DNA from: Halobacillus mangrovi
GTDB lineage: Bacteria; Bacillota; Bacilli; Bacillales; Halobacillaceae
Assembly (NCBI RefSeq): GCF_002097535.1
Contig: NZ_CP020772.1
Location: 806,001 to 870,000 of the forward strand
Length of the DNA stretch: 64,000 nucleotides
Direction of reading: 5' to 3'
Made by a program: the position numbers and the translations under genes. Of the stretch, positions 10,641 through 18,671 are shown one piece after another. Position 1 is the stretch's first letter. Each line of letters starts with the position of its first letter. The notes under the pieces are model-generated. The model worked only from the letters and a program-made list of their open reading frames with translations, made no database searches and had not been told where the DNA came from.

Positions 10641-11339
10641 ATGGATAAACGTTCTGTCCAATCGGAAATTTCAAGTTACATAGGAAAACTCCTGCGTGAT
10701 AATTTCGGAAAAGGGCCGTCTTCTGTTTTTGTTTCCATCGAAGAACCTTACATCACGATTTACTTGAAGGGGTTTTTAGCTCCTATGGAAAAAGTTCTTG
10801 TCAATCAGAATAACACTTCAAAGGTAGAAGAAACTCGGGATTTACTTATGCAAGAACTCATCCCGGATATCAAAGCGACGCTGAGGGCAACAGCGGGAAT
10901 AGAAGTAGAATCATTATATTATGATTGGTCCTTATCCAATCGTTCCGGTATGATTGTAGGCATCATGAATGTGAAACCGATGGTTGATGAAAATAATGAA
11001 AATTACGAACAAAAACAAACCGTCCATGATGAAATTGAAAAAATAACTCGTCACGCACAAAAAGAACCTGAAATGATTCGTTCTTTTCTTTTGAACGACC
11101 GAACATTGATCATTGAAAGAGAAGGGATCTTTGTAGCTATTGAGAAGGAAATGATTCGTTTAGGTTTTCATGAGCAGTTGAAGATTGCCAAACGACACTT
11201 GGAAAAACGACTTCTTCACCTTTCTTCTTTCGAATCAATCCTTCAAACAAGAATCGAAGATGTCTTTTTAGACTGGGATTTTAATCTTGATCGCAGTTAC
11301 ATTATATTTATTTTCAAACCTACAGACTTGAAATCTTAA
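10641..11339 (+). CDS. DUF2294 (MpsC-like) protein with two tandem domains
   Basis: The 232 aa product contains two copies of the DUF2294/MpsC fold. The first (about 8-115) begins EISSYIGKLLRDNFGKGPSSVFVSIEEPYI and ends in the YYDWSLSNRSGMIVGIM block. The second (about 138-230) ends with the matching FLDWDFNLDRSYIIFIFKP. MpsC proteins are linked to the cation-translocating MpsAB system in staphylococci, but no mpsA or mpsB is adjacent. The family is soluble; no membrane segment is seen. The gene lies between tdk and prfA with its own likely promoter (TATAAT at 10588-10593). Function here is unproven. Confidence 0.7.
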   Translation: MDKRSVQSEISSYIGKLLRDNFGKGPSSVFVSIEEPYITIYLKGFLAPMEKVLVNQNNTSKVEETRDLLMQELIPDIKATLRATAGIEVESLYYDWSLSNRSGMIVGIMNVKPMVDENNENYEQKQTVHDEIEKITRHAQKEPEMIRSFLLNDRTLIIEREGIFVAIEKEMIRLGFHEQLKIAKRHLEKRLLHLSSFESILQTRIEDVFLDWDFNLDRSYIIFIFKPTDLKS

Positions 11340-11388
11340 CAGGAGATAAGACCGCATTACTTCTCACTTAGAAAGGGGAATATAAGAT

Positions 11389-11685
11389 ATGGCCAACAAG
11401 AGTAAAGATATTCTTTTAAAAAAGTCCAATCTCCTTAAGGAATGTGGAGACGCCTACAGGTATGCAGTGGAGGTTATTTCTAAAGATAGCCCTACCGCAG
11501 AAGTAATTTGCCGGTCAAGTGCAGAGATTTGCCAAAACTGCGCGGAAGAATGTGTGGATCTTGAGTCTGCCAGTTCTTCAAAGGATCCTACCTATGATAT
11601 GTGTCTGGAGTATGCGTCTTTATGTGAAGAGCTCTTGAATTATGTCCATGTTACAGATAAAGTGAAAATTGAGAAGACAATGTAA
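11389..11685 (+). CDS. Small cysteine-rich helical protein, DUF326-like
   Basis: This 98 aa protein is predicted to be helical and carries eight cysteines. Their spacing, C-R-S-S-A-E-I-C-Q-N-C-A-E-E-C in the middle and C-L-E-Y-A-S-L-C near the end, resembles the four-helix-bundle copper-binding family (DUF326, YhjQ/Csp). In that family cysteines inside the bundle bind Cu(I). A good AAAGGGG site precedes the ATG. It follows the MpsC-like gene by 50 bases and could be co-transcribed. A metal-binding role is an inference from the Cys pattern alone. Confidence 0.45.
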   Translation: MANKSKDILLKKSNLLKECGDAYRYAVEVISKDSPTAEVICRSSAEICQNCAEECVDLESASSSKDPTYDMCLEYASLCEELLNYVHVTDKVKIEKTM

Positions 11686-11847
11686 TGAAACCTTTATATT
11701 AAGCCCCTTTTAATCATTAGGGCTTTGTACTATACTGTGATTAGGGATAATTTAAAACTAAACCTTATCCTTAACTATATTCTTTCACATTTGATTAATT
11801 TTAATAAAGGTCCGGCACAATTGGGCTAGACAATAGAGCTAGACAAA

Positions 11848-11888
11848 GCCGAGAAGAACCTCACCTTGGGGGACTTCTCGGTTTTTTT
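11848..11888 (+). terminator. Strong intrinsic terminator upstream of a small ORF
   Basis: CCGAGAAG (11849-11856) pairs with CTTCTCGG (11874-11881), followed by a seven-T run. It either ends the upstream operon or attenuates the 62-codon gene that starts 53 bases later. Confidence 0.75.
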
Positions 11889-11940
11889 AATTTCCAAAAA
11901 ATGTGATCGTCTATAAACCGACTAAAGAAAGGAGTCTGTT

Positions 11941-12129
11941 ATGACTTACCGCATTGTTGGCGTTGACGAACAACATATCGTTATTGAATTTTGGAAAAAC
12001 AATAGGGAACTCACGTTTGAAACTTATGAAGAGGCTCAAAAATATATGCGTTATATTCAAAGTAAAGCCGTGATCCCAGGGAGATATGAATTGGAAATCA
12101 TGACTGTAAAAGCTGAGGCTTCAAGGTGA
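11941..12129 (+). CDS. Small hypothetical protein
   Basis: The 62 aa ORF (MTYRIVGVDEQHIVIEFWKNN...) has an excellent AAAGGAG site (11929-11935) 5 bases before the ATG. The predicted secondary structure is beta-beta-alpha-beta: two strands, a helix around TYEEAQKYMRYIQSK, then a strand. No signal peptide or membrane segment is present. I do not recognise the family. It lies just before a YhcN-like lipoprotein gene and may be its operon partner. Confidence 0.6.
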   Translation: MTYRIVGVDEQHIVIEFWKNNRELTFETYEEAQKYMRYIQSKAVIPGRYELEIMTVKAEASR

Positions 12130-12190
12130 CATACATAATCACCTCTTAGTCGGTTAACAATAACCGTAAAAAGAGAAGAGGTGATTGTGA

Positions 12191-12592
12191 ATGTTACGAG
12201 CCTTAACGGTATTAGTTATCTCCGCATTTACCCTGGGAGCCTGTGGTTTTCAGATGGAAAATTATCAGGGTGAAACAAGTAGAGATGATATAGAAAATAT
12301 GGGAATGAACGAAAAAGTGACGACAGATACCCAAAACCCGAGGTCGATTAAATATGTGGGGGAAACCTGGGGATTGAAACAAGATCGCGAGCTCATTAAG
12401 AAATCAGTGGAGCAAATGCCTGGAGTCAACGTAAAACGTGTCATCTTGGAAGCAAGCCGAGTATGGGTAACTGTTGATATAGATGGGGAAAAAGATATGT
12501 CAAAGGCTGAGAAGGAAGAATGGAAAAAGGAAATTGAACAGACGATTTATCAGGCTGTACCAAGATATGATGTAGATGTGAAAATTAGATAA
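12191..12592 (+). CDS. Sporulation lipoprotein, YhcN/YlaJ family
   Basis: The 133 aa protein has a short signal peptide ending in the lipobox LGAC (Cys about residue 18). Its C-terminal domain, about 55-133 (GLKQDRELIKKSVEQMPGVNVKRVILEASRVWVTVDI), has the helix-strand pattern of the YhcN/YlaJ spore lipoprotein family. Those proteins sit in the forespore inner membrane or cortex region. AGAAGAGGTGAT precedes the ATG. A strong terminator follows. The family call rests on motif pattern, so moderate confidence. Confidence 0.6.
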   Translation: MLRALTVLVISAFTLGACGFQMENYQGETSRDDIENMGMNEKVTTDTQNPRSIKYVGETWGLKQDRELIKKSVEQMPGVNVKRVILEASRVWVTVDIDGEKDMSKAEKEEWKKEIEQTIYQAVPRYDVDVKIR

Positions 12593-12601
12593 ATGAGTGG
12601 C

Positions 12602-12645
12602 GTACCTGGTACCGAAAAACCGCCTTTTGGTACCAGGTACCTTTT
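12602..12645 (+). terminator. Terminator built from a GGTACCAGGTAC inverted repeat
   Basis: GTACCTGGTACC (12602-12613) pairs perfectly with GGTACCAGGTAC (12629-12640), followed by CTTTTT. Related CCTGG words recur in the next 85 bases (12693-12699, 12719-12724). Confidence 0.8.
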
Positions 12646-12783
12646 TCTGTTACTTGGTGCCACATACGCTAAGAGTGATCAGGTTTCAAAGGGCCTGGTA
12701 TCGATGAAAAGATTCTGACCTGGTTGTATCGATTACCGCTCTATAATATAATTAGAATGTTATGGAGAAAGAGGTGCATACCA

Positions 12784-13854
12784 TTGATCGAACGTTTACA
12801 AACATTAGAAGACCGTTATGAAAAATTAAATGAATTACTCAGTGATCCTGAAGTTATTTCTGATACAAATAAGCTGCGTGAATATTCGAAAGAGCAGGCA
12901 GGATTATCTGATACGGTGACGGCCTATCGTGAATATAAAGAGGTAACAGAGCAGCTGGACGATGCTAAAGCAATGCTCGAAGACAGCCTTGATGATGATA
13001 TGGTAGAAATGGTGAAAGAGGAAATCAGTGAACTATCAGATCGAAAAGCAGAGCTTGAAGAAGAACTGAAAGTACTGATGCTTCCTAAAGATCCAAACGA
13101 TGATAAGAACGTTATTATGGAAATCCGAGGTGCTGCTGGCGGGGATGAAGCTTCCTTATTCGCAGGTGATCTTTATCGCATGTATGCTCGTTATGCCGAG
13201 ATGCAAGGCTGGAAGACGGAAGTGATTGAAGCTAACGCCAATGATGTGGGTGGCTTTAAAGAAATCATCTTCATGGTGAGTGGAGATCGTGCCTATTCAA
13301 AATTAAAATTTGAAAATGGCGCCCATCGAGTGCAACGTGTACCTGAGACGGAATCGGGTGGTCGAATCCACACTTCTACAGCTACCGTTGTTGTCATGCC
13401 GGAAGCGGAAGAAGTAGAAGTTGAAGTTCATGAAAAGGACATTCGTGTAGATCGGTTTGCTTCAAGCGGACCAGGTGGACAGAGTGTAAATACAACCATG
13501 TCTGCTGTACGTTTAACGCACGAACCAACAGGAATCGTTGTTTCTTGTCAGGATGAGAAATCACAAATTAAGAACAAAGAAAAAGCCATGAAAGTCCTTC
13601 GTGCACGAATTTATGATAAATACCAACGTGAAGCCCAAGACGAGTACGATGAAAGTCGTAAATCGGCTGTTGGGACGGGAGATCGTTCTGAGCGGATCCG
13701 CACATACAATTTCCCTCAGACACGTGTGACGGATCACCGTATCGGTCTGACCATTCAAAAGCTTGATCAAATCCTACAAGGAAATATGGATGAGATCATT
13801 GATGCCTTGCTAATTGAAGAACAAACGAAAAAATTAGAACAGATCGGTGAGTAA
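12784..13854 (+). CDS. prfA: Peptide chain release factor 1
   Basis: RF1 recognises UAA and UAG stop codons and triggers peptide release. The 356 aa protein shows the codon-recognition domain with PET (in [18 protein letters not shown]) and the catalytic GGQ in [13 protein letters not shown]. The TTG at 12784 is chosen over the upstream ATGs (12724, 12757). AAAGAGGTG (12769-12777) sits 6 bases before it, and the N terminus [15 protein letters not shown] then matches known RF1 with the exact usual length. It is adjacent to prmC, which modifies it. Confidence 0.96.
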   Translation: MIERLQTLEDRYEKLNELLSDPEVISDTNKLREYSKEQAGLSDTVTAYREYKEVTEQLDDAKAMLEDSLDDDMVEMVKEEISELSDRKAELEEELKVLMLPKDPNDDKNVIMEIRGAAGGDEASLFAGDLYRMYARYAEMQGWKTEVIEANANDVGGFKEIIFMVSGDRAYSKLKFENGAHRVQRVPETESGGRIHTSTATVVVMPEAEEVEVEVHEKDIRVDRFASSGPGGQSVNTTMSAVRLTHEPTGIVVSCQDEKSQIKNKEKAMKVLRARIYDKYQREAQDEYDESRKSAVGTGDRSERIRTYNFPQTRVTDHRIGLTIQKLDQILQGNMDEIIDALLIEEQTKKLEQIGE

Positions 13855-13855
13855 T

Positions 13856-14713
13856 ATGCAGCCTACGTTTACAACGATTCGAGAAGCCCGCCACTGGGCT
13901 TCTGTTTTTTTGCAAGAGCATAACCGGGAAACTCGGGTAGCAGATCTGTTGCTTGAGTACTATTTGGGACTGACGTTCGCTCAACTTTTAGCGTATGAGC
14001 GAGATCCTTTTCCTGAAGAGAAGAAAAAGGGATTTGTGTGCAGTGTGCGAAATCACGCTTCGACAGGTGTACCGGTGCAGCACTTAATTGGTCACGCTCA
14101 TTTTTATGGAAGAGATTTTAAAGTAAACGCTGATGTCCTCATTCCAAGACCTGAAACAGAGGAACTTGTTGTAGGAGTGAAGGACTGGATGAGGACGTAT
14201 GAAATAACGAGTCCTGTCATCGCTGATATTGGTACAGGCAGCGGAGTTATTGCTATTACGCTTGCGTTGGAAACGAATGCAAAAGTGTTAGCGGCAGATG
14301 TCTCCAATGAAGCCCTCGGAGTAGCCCAACAAAATGCACAAGCTCTAGCTGCGGAAGTGGAATTTCGTCAAGGTAGTTATTTAGAGCCTTTCTATGACCA
14401 ACAGATCGATGTTCTCGTATCCAACCCTCCTTATATTGCTTATAAAGATAAAAAGGAGATGGATGATACGGTCTTGAATTTTGATCCTGAACTTGCTTTA
14501 TTTGCAGAGGAAGAAGGACTGGCCGCCTATAAAGCTATTCTTAATCAGCTGCAGGAACAGCCGTCACTGATAGCTTTTGAAATTGGCTATAACCAGGGAG
14601 AAGCCGTTAAAAGGTTGATTGAGGTTCGTTTTCCCGAGGCTGCTGTAGAGGTAAGGCAGGATATCAACAAAAAGGATCGAATGGTTTTTGCCACTCATCA
14701 AAGATTTTTATAA
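13856..14713 (+). CDS. prmC: Release factor glutamine N5-methyltransferase
   Basis: PrmC (HemK) methylates the glutamine of the GGQ motif of RF1 and RF2 using S-adenosylmethionine. The protein has an N-terminal helical substrate domain and a Rossmann methyltransferase domain with VIADIGTGSGVIAITLA and the catalytic NPPY motif (LVSNPPYIAY). The ATG at 13856 lies one base after the prfA stop and gives an N terminus like known PrmC. A GTG at 13847, overlapping prfA by 8 bases, is the alternative. The tight spacing implies translational coupling with its substrate gene. Confidence 0.94.
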   Translation: MQPTFTTIREARHWASVFLQEHNRETRVADLLLEYYLGLTFAQLLAYERDPFPEEKKKGFVCSVRNHASTGVPVQHLIGHAHFYGRDFKVNADVLIPRPETEELVVGVKDWMRTYEITSPVIADIGTGSGVIAITLALETNAKVLAADVSNEALGVAQQNAQALAAEVEFRQGSYLEPFYDQQIDVLVSNPPYIAYKDKKEMDDTVLNFDPELALFAEEEGLAAYKAILNQLQEQPSLIAFEIGYNQGEAVKRLIEVRFPEAAVEVRQDINKKDRMVFATHQRFL

Positions 14714-14730
14714 GATTAATAGATTAATAT

Positions 14731-14759
14731 GTTTAAGCTTTTTTTCCCCTGACCATACT
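14731..14759 (+). promoter_or_regulatory. Sigma-F promoter of spoIIR
   Basis: GTTTA (14731-14735), a 15-base spacer and GACCATACT (14751-14759) match the forespore sigma-F consensus (GYATA, N15, GGNNANANT) at nearly every position. spoIIR is a known sigma-F target. Confidence 0.65.
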
Positions 14760-14792
14760 AGCGACTAGTAGAAGGACAGGGAGGAAACGGAA

Positions 14793-15395
14793 ATGAAAAA
14801 CAGTTGGCTTTTATTTATAGCACTTTCAATTATCATTGCAACCTTGCCTTGGGGCCAGCGTTTAGATGCTCAGCCTGGCGAGAGCTACCAAGTAATTCCT
14901 GACGAAGCGATTCGTCTTCGAATATTAGCGGATAGTAATGATCAAGAGGATCAGCAATTAAAGCGCCAAGTCCGTGATAATGTAAACGCTGAAATTACGA
15001 AGTGGGTAGAAGATTTGACTTCTATTGAAGCTGCTAGAGAGATGATTCAAGACCGTTTGCCTGAGATAGAAGCCATAGTAGGAAGTACGCTTGAGGAAGC
15101 AGAGCTTCAGCAAACCTACACCGTCGATTACGATAGCACCGTTTCTTTTCCTACCAAACTGTACGGAAACTATGTATATCCTGCCGGAGAGTATGAAGCG
15201 ATCTTGATTACCTTAGGAAAAGGGGAAGGGGATAATTGGTGGTGTGTACTCTTCCCGCCGCTTTGCTTCTTGGACTTTTCCAATGGGACAAGTGTTGCTG
15301 CTGAGGAAGAACCAACAGTAGAGACAAAAGAAGACGAGGAAGAAAAAGAAGTGAAGTTTTTCGTTTTTGAACTTTGGGGGAAGCTATTTTCCTAA
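14793..15395 (+). CDS. spoIIR: Stage II sporulation protein R
   Basis: SpoIIR is the secreted forespore signal that triggers SpoIIGA to process pro-sigma-E in the mother cell. The 200 aa protein has a signal peptide or N-terminal anchor (about 1-25), then the conserved core: IRLRILADSNDQEDQQLKRQVRDNV, the FPTKLYGNYVYPAGEYEA region and the WWCVLFPPLCF motif. A short acidic tail follows. It lies downstream of prmC as in Bacillus subtilis, with a sigma-F promoter 30 bases upstream. Confidence 0.94.
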   Translation: MKNSWLLFIALSIIIATLPWGQRLDAQPGESYQVIPDEAIRLRILADSNDQEDQQLKRQVRDNVNAEITKWVEDLTSIEAAREMIQDRLPEIEAIVGSTLEEAELQQTYTVDYDSTVSFPTKLYGNYVYPAGEYEAILITLGKGEGDNWWCVLFPPLCFLDFSNGTSVAAEEEPTVETKEDEEEKEVKFFVFELWGKLFS

Positions 15396-15448
15396 CATAT
15401 TATCCACACCCTGTTTCATAGAGTTAAAAAAAGGGGTGTGGATTTCTT

Positions 15449-15760
15449 ATGTATATCGAAAAAGTGGAAAAAGAACTCTATCATATTAAGCAACAAGGCC
15501 AACAAATCGGGTCGTTTCGGTTAGTAGACCTGGGAGAAGGAAAAAGGAAGCTTGAAAGCTTGAAGATGAACGAAAACATATCTGCTGCCCACATTTTAGG
15601 AGTATTTGAGCTGATTCAATTGTATGCCAAAGAAGAAGGTTTTACTGAAATTCATGTCACGAGTCACTCTGAACTTTTAAACAACATACTACATTATCAA
15701 AACTTTATTCAAAAAGATGTCGAAAAAAATCTGTGGATATTTACAGTTACTAACAAGTAA
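15449..15760 (+). CDS. Small hypothetical protein in the ywlB position
   Basis: This 103 aa protein alternates strands and helices (MYIEKVEKELYHIKQQGQQIGSFRLVDLG ... HILGVFELIQLYAKEEGFTEIHVTSHS). The last part resembles the C-terminal half of a GNAT fold, but the acetyl-CoA loop is not evident. It occupies the place of ywlB between spoIIR and ywlC. Its start lies just after the 3' arm (15434-15444) of a hairpin that contains a DnaA box in its 5' arm. Its last codons overlap the DnaA-box cluster. Function unknown. Confidence 0.6.
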   Translation: MYIEKVEKELYHIKQQGQQIGSFRLVDLGEGKRKLESLKMNENISAAHILGVFELIQLYAKEEGFTEIHVTSHSELLNNILHYQNFIQKDVEKNLWIFTVTNK

Positions 15761-15907
15761 ATGTGAATAAGTAAGTAATTTATACACATTATCTACATTA
15801 ACTGTGGATATCTTGTGAATATTAATTTTTAGATTGGGAAAATAACTAACGGATTCTTTGGATATGTGGGTAAAACTGTGGATAACTTGAGGACATCTTG
15901 TGAATAA
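15732..15907 (+). promoter_or_regulatory. DnaA-box cluster upstream of ywlC
   Basis: Within 176 bases there are four exact matches to TTATNCACA in either direction: 15762-15770, 15780-15788, 15877-15885 and 15899-15907. Five single-mismatch boxes lie at 15732, 15789, 15803, 15814 and 15865. A further perfect box is at 15400-15408. In Bacillus subtilis the ywlC upstream region is one of the chromosomal DnaA-binding clusters outside oriC. The matching location supports conserved DnaA binding, which may regulate ywlC or titrate DnaA. Confidence 0.75.
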
Positions 15908-15984
15908 TGTCTAAATTTGCGATATTTTGTAGAAAAACTCATAATAATGAATAAGAATCGTATGTAAAAAGGGGAACCATCACT

Positions 15985-17016
15985 ATGCAGACGAGGTTTT
16001 GGAAACCATCACAATTATTGGAGACCGATCCTTCTATAGAAGAAGCAGCACAGTTGCTCAAAGATCGTCATGTTGTAGCTTTTCCAACGGAGACCGTTTA
16101 TGGTTTGGGAGCAGATGCGACCAATGAGGAAGCTGTTCAAAAGATTTTTGAAGCGAAGGGCCGGCCTTCAGATAACCCTCTGATTGTCCATGTTGCGGAC
16201 ATCCACCAGGTGGAAGAACTAACTCAAAACATTCCTGACAGAGCCTATCGATTAATGGAAGCTTTCTGGCCTGGGCCGTTGACTCTAGTTTTGGAAAGTA
16301 ACGGTTCGGCTGCAAAAAATGTGACCGCAGGCTTATCCACAATCGGAATAAGAATGCCGGATCATCCACTTGCACTCGCGTTACTTCGTGCTTCAGGAAA
16401 GCCCTTGGCTGCTCCAAGTGCCAATCGCTCCGGCCGCCCAAGTCCAACAGACGCTGCTCATGTCTGGCAAGATTTAGAAGGACGTGTTGCAGGGATCCTT
16501 GACGGAGGGGCAACAGGGGTAGGAGTAGAATCCACTGTGCTGGACTGCACGTCGGATACTCCTGTGATCCTCAGACCTGGAGGAGTCACCAAAGAAGATT
16601 TGGAAAAAATATTGCCGAATGTTGATGTGGATTCTGCCCTGAAAGATAAGCAGAAACAACCAAGATCACCTGGCATGAAATATACCCACTATGCTCCTGA
16701 AGCACCTCTTTGGCTAGTAAAAGGAGACGATGAATTCTTTAACGAACAATTAATTCAGTTAAAAGAAGAAGGGCATAGAGTAGGAGTTATTGTCAGCATG
16801 GAATTGGCTGAAAAGCTCAATCATGATCTTGTGTCTCTTTGTGGGTCTCGAGATCGATTGAATGAAGTAGCAGGCCGGTTGTATGCTGCTTTAAGAGAGT
16901 TCAAAAAAGCAGATGTCGATGTGATTTTATGTGAAACGTTTCCGCAAACAGGAGTAGGTGCGGCCATTATGAATCGCCTGACGAAAGCTTCCGTCAATAT
17001 TTTAACTCAAGGGTAG
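15985..17016 (+). CDS. ywlC: L-threonylcarbamoyladenylate synthase, Sua5/YwlC type
   Basis: YwlC makes threonylcarbamoyl-AMP from threonine, bicarbonate and ATP for the t6A37 modification of ANN-decoding tRNAs. At 343 aa it is the long Sua5 form. The YrdC catalytic domain (about 15-210) has VAFPTETVYGLGADA, KGRPSDNPLIVHV, WPGPLTLVL and APSANRSGRPSPT. The linker has the conserved SPGMKYTHYAPE, and the C-terminal Sua5 domain runs from about 240 to 343. AAAGGGG precedes the ATG. The DnaA-box cluster lies directly upstream. Confidence 0.95.
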   Translation: MQTRFWKPSQLLETDPSIEEAAQLLKDRHVVAFPTETVYGLGADATNEEAVQKIFEAKGRPSDNPLIVHVADIHQVEELTQNIPDRAYRLMEAFWPGPLTLVLESNGSAAKNVTAGLSTIGIRMPDHPLALALLRASGKPLAAPSANRSGRPSPTDAAHVWQDLEGRVAGILDGGATGVGVESTVLDCTSDTPVILRPGGVTKEDLEKILPNVDVDSALKDKQKQPRSPGMKYTHYAPEAPLWLVKGDDEFFNEQLIQLKEEGHRVGVIVSMELAEKLNHDLVSLCGSRDRLNEVAGRLYAALREFKKADVDVILCETFPQTGVGAAIMNRLTKASVNILTQG

Positions 17017-17075
17017 TCTAGCAGCCTTCCTTCCCGCATAACATGGTATAGCATGTCCGGGAAGGGGGCTTTCAA

Positions 17076-17612
17076 TTGGACCACGTTTCATCATTATTGC
17101 TTCTATCTTTAGCTCTAGGGCTGGATGCGTTTTCCGTAGCCCTCGGGATGGGGTTGCAGGCAGTCAGGTTAAAGCATGCTTTTTTTTCAGGAATCTTAGT
17201 AGGTATTTTTCACATGATCATGCCTGGACTTGGAATGTATTTTGGGAAATGGCTTTCATCAAGTGCTAGTGAATGGGCATCTTTGGGCGGGGGGTTATTG
17301 CTTTTTTGTATAGGAAGTTACGCTATCTTCGCTTCTTTCACAGAAAAACATTCTGTAGCTTATACATTATATGGAGCTGGAATATGGCTGTTTGCTTTAA
17401 GTGTAAGTATAGACAGCTTTCCTGTAGGATTCAGTTTAGGATTAAGAGGTTCAGAAGTTCTAGTATCAGTCTTGTCATTTGGCCTTTTCAGTATGGGGTT
17501 AACTTGGTCAGGCTTTATAATCGGCCGACATGCGAGCAGTTGGTTAGGAACCTATAGTGAACTGCTTGGGGGAGCTATTTTATGTTCTCTTGGCCTGTAC
17601 ACCATTTTTTGA
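17076..17612 (+). CDS. Manganese efflux pump MntP family protein
   Basis: This 178 aa membrane protein has about six transmembrane helices. It carries the paired acidic motifs of MntP: LALGLDAFSVALGMG in helix 1 and ALSVSIDSFPVGFSLGL in the middle. MntP exports Mn(II). It corresponds to YwlD in this synteny block. The TTG start at 17076 follows GAAGGGGG (17061-17068). No yybP-ykoY manganese riboswitch is visible in the short upstream gap. Confidence 0.85.
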   Translation: MDHVSSLLLLSLALGLDAFSVALGMGLQAVRLKHAFFSGILVGIFHMIMPGLGMYFGKWLSSSASEWASLGGGLLLFCIGSYAIFASFTEKHSVAYTLYGAGIWLFALSVSIDSFPVGFSLGLRGSEVLVSVLSFGLFSMGLTWSGFIIGRHASSWLGTYSELLGGAILCSLGLYTIF

Positions 17613-17692
17613 CAAAAATTTCGATCATCTACCATCCTGTGATATTATAATGATAGAGCAAAGTTCTAAGAGGGATTGGAGAAGGAATAGGT

Positions 17693-18301
17693 ATGAATAT
17701 ATTGTTTGTTTGTACGGGAAATACATGTCGCAGCCCGATGGCAGAAGCCATTCTAAGAGATAAAAGAAACGAGGGAGAAGTAAAATCAGCAGGTATTTTT
17801 GCGGGCAAAGGAGAACCTATGGCTGAAAACTCCCAGAGAGTACTGGATGAAATGGGACTGACTCTTAATCATCAAACAACTCCTGTTAATGGAGATTTAC
17901 TAGATTGGGCGGACCTTGTTTTAACAATGACCGATCGCCACAAACAAACGTTAGCCCTGCAGTATCCGGATCATCAGGGTAAGTTTTATACATTAAAAGA
18001 GTATGTCCTTATAGAGGATGAACAGTGGGATAGGCTAAAAAAGCTTTACACAGAGTTTGAAGCGAAACGTACGAAAATCCTTAATGAATCGAAGGACGAT
18101 TTGAAAGAAGAAGAACTTGACCAAAAGCTCATGCGAGCCTTGGAAGAAGACATTAAGGAAATTGAAAAAATGGAAAACGATTTACCTGATATTAATATAT
18201 CTGATCCTTTTGGCGGACCTATCGATGTTTATCGTCAAACGAGAGATGAACTGGATAAACATATTGAACTTCTAATTAAAAAGCTAGACAACAATGGCTG
18301 A
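17693..18301 (+). CDS. ywlE: Protein arginine phosphatase YwlE-like, with a 60-residue insertion
   Basis: YwlE is a low-molecular-weight phosphatase that removes phosphate from arginine residues, opposing McsB. The P-loop is CTGNTCRSP with nucleophile Cys7, Thr11 (the residue that selects phosphoarginine in this family) and Arg13. The general acid lies in DPFGG (Asp171). Normal YwlE is about 150 aa; this protein is 202 aa. A highly charged, predicted coiled-coil segment of about 60 residues (106-166) is inserted just before the DPFGG loop. The reading frame is intact across it. Synteny (mntP before, rpiB after) agrees. Confidence 0.88.
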   Translation: MNILFVCTGNTCRSPMAEAILRDKRNEGEVKSAGIFAGKGEPMAENSQRVLDEMGLTLNHQTTPVNGDLLDWADLVLTMTDRHKQTLALQYPDHQGKFYTLKEYVLIEDEQWDRLKKLYTEFEAKRTKILNESKDDLKEEELDQKLMRALEEDIKEIEKMENDLPDINISDPFGGPIDVYRQTRDELDKHIELLIKKLDNNG

Positions 18302-18671
18302 TGTTTATTCAGGTGAAGTTTGTTTCGGTTTGTTTGTGATTGAATTTGTTCTTTTTATTTTTATTGGTTTTATTACCTGCAGAGGTACTTCCACACCTTG
18401 GATTATTTTTCCTATATTTGAAAAGCAGCGGTTCTTAGTTCTGAGATCAACCATTCGGGACGAGAATCGTTTTTTTGCATTTTTCTTATGTGAAAAAGAA
18501 ATGAGTATAGCGTCATCTTCCTATTATGAAGGTGGGGCAATTACGAGATTTACGGAATTATGAGATAAAGACATGGAAATTACCTATTAAATCCCTGAAA
18601 TTCAATTGACAGTTGTCAAGTAAACTGGCACGATTAGGGTGATTATACGTAGACAGGAGTGTATAGAACCC
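18302..18671 (+). other. Gap between ywlE and rpiB with an inverted repeat over a -35 box
   Basis: No convincing gene is seen in these 370 bases. Near the end, TTGACA-GT-TGTCAA (18606-18619) is a perfect 6-base inverted repeat that also supplies a consensus -35 box. The matching -10 (about 18629-18634) is poor. In Bacillus subtilis these two genes are nearly adjacent, so this spacer is unusually long. Confidence 0.4.

Noticed and set aside
11821..11888. A riboswitch ending in the terminator before the 62-aa gene
   Set aside because: The stem is a simple terminator; no conserved aptamer sequence was recognised upstream.
18294..18563. An 89-codon plus-strand ORF overlapping the ywlE stop
   Set aside because: It has no ribosome site of its own, is Phe/Ile-rich in an AT-rich spacer, and resembles no family I know. 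Treated as non-coding.
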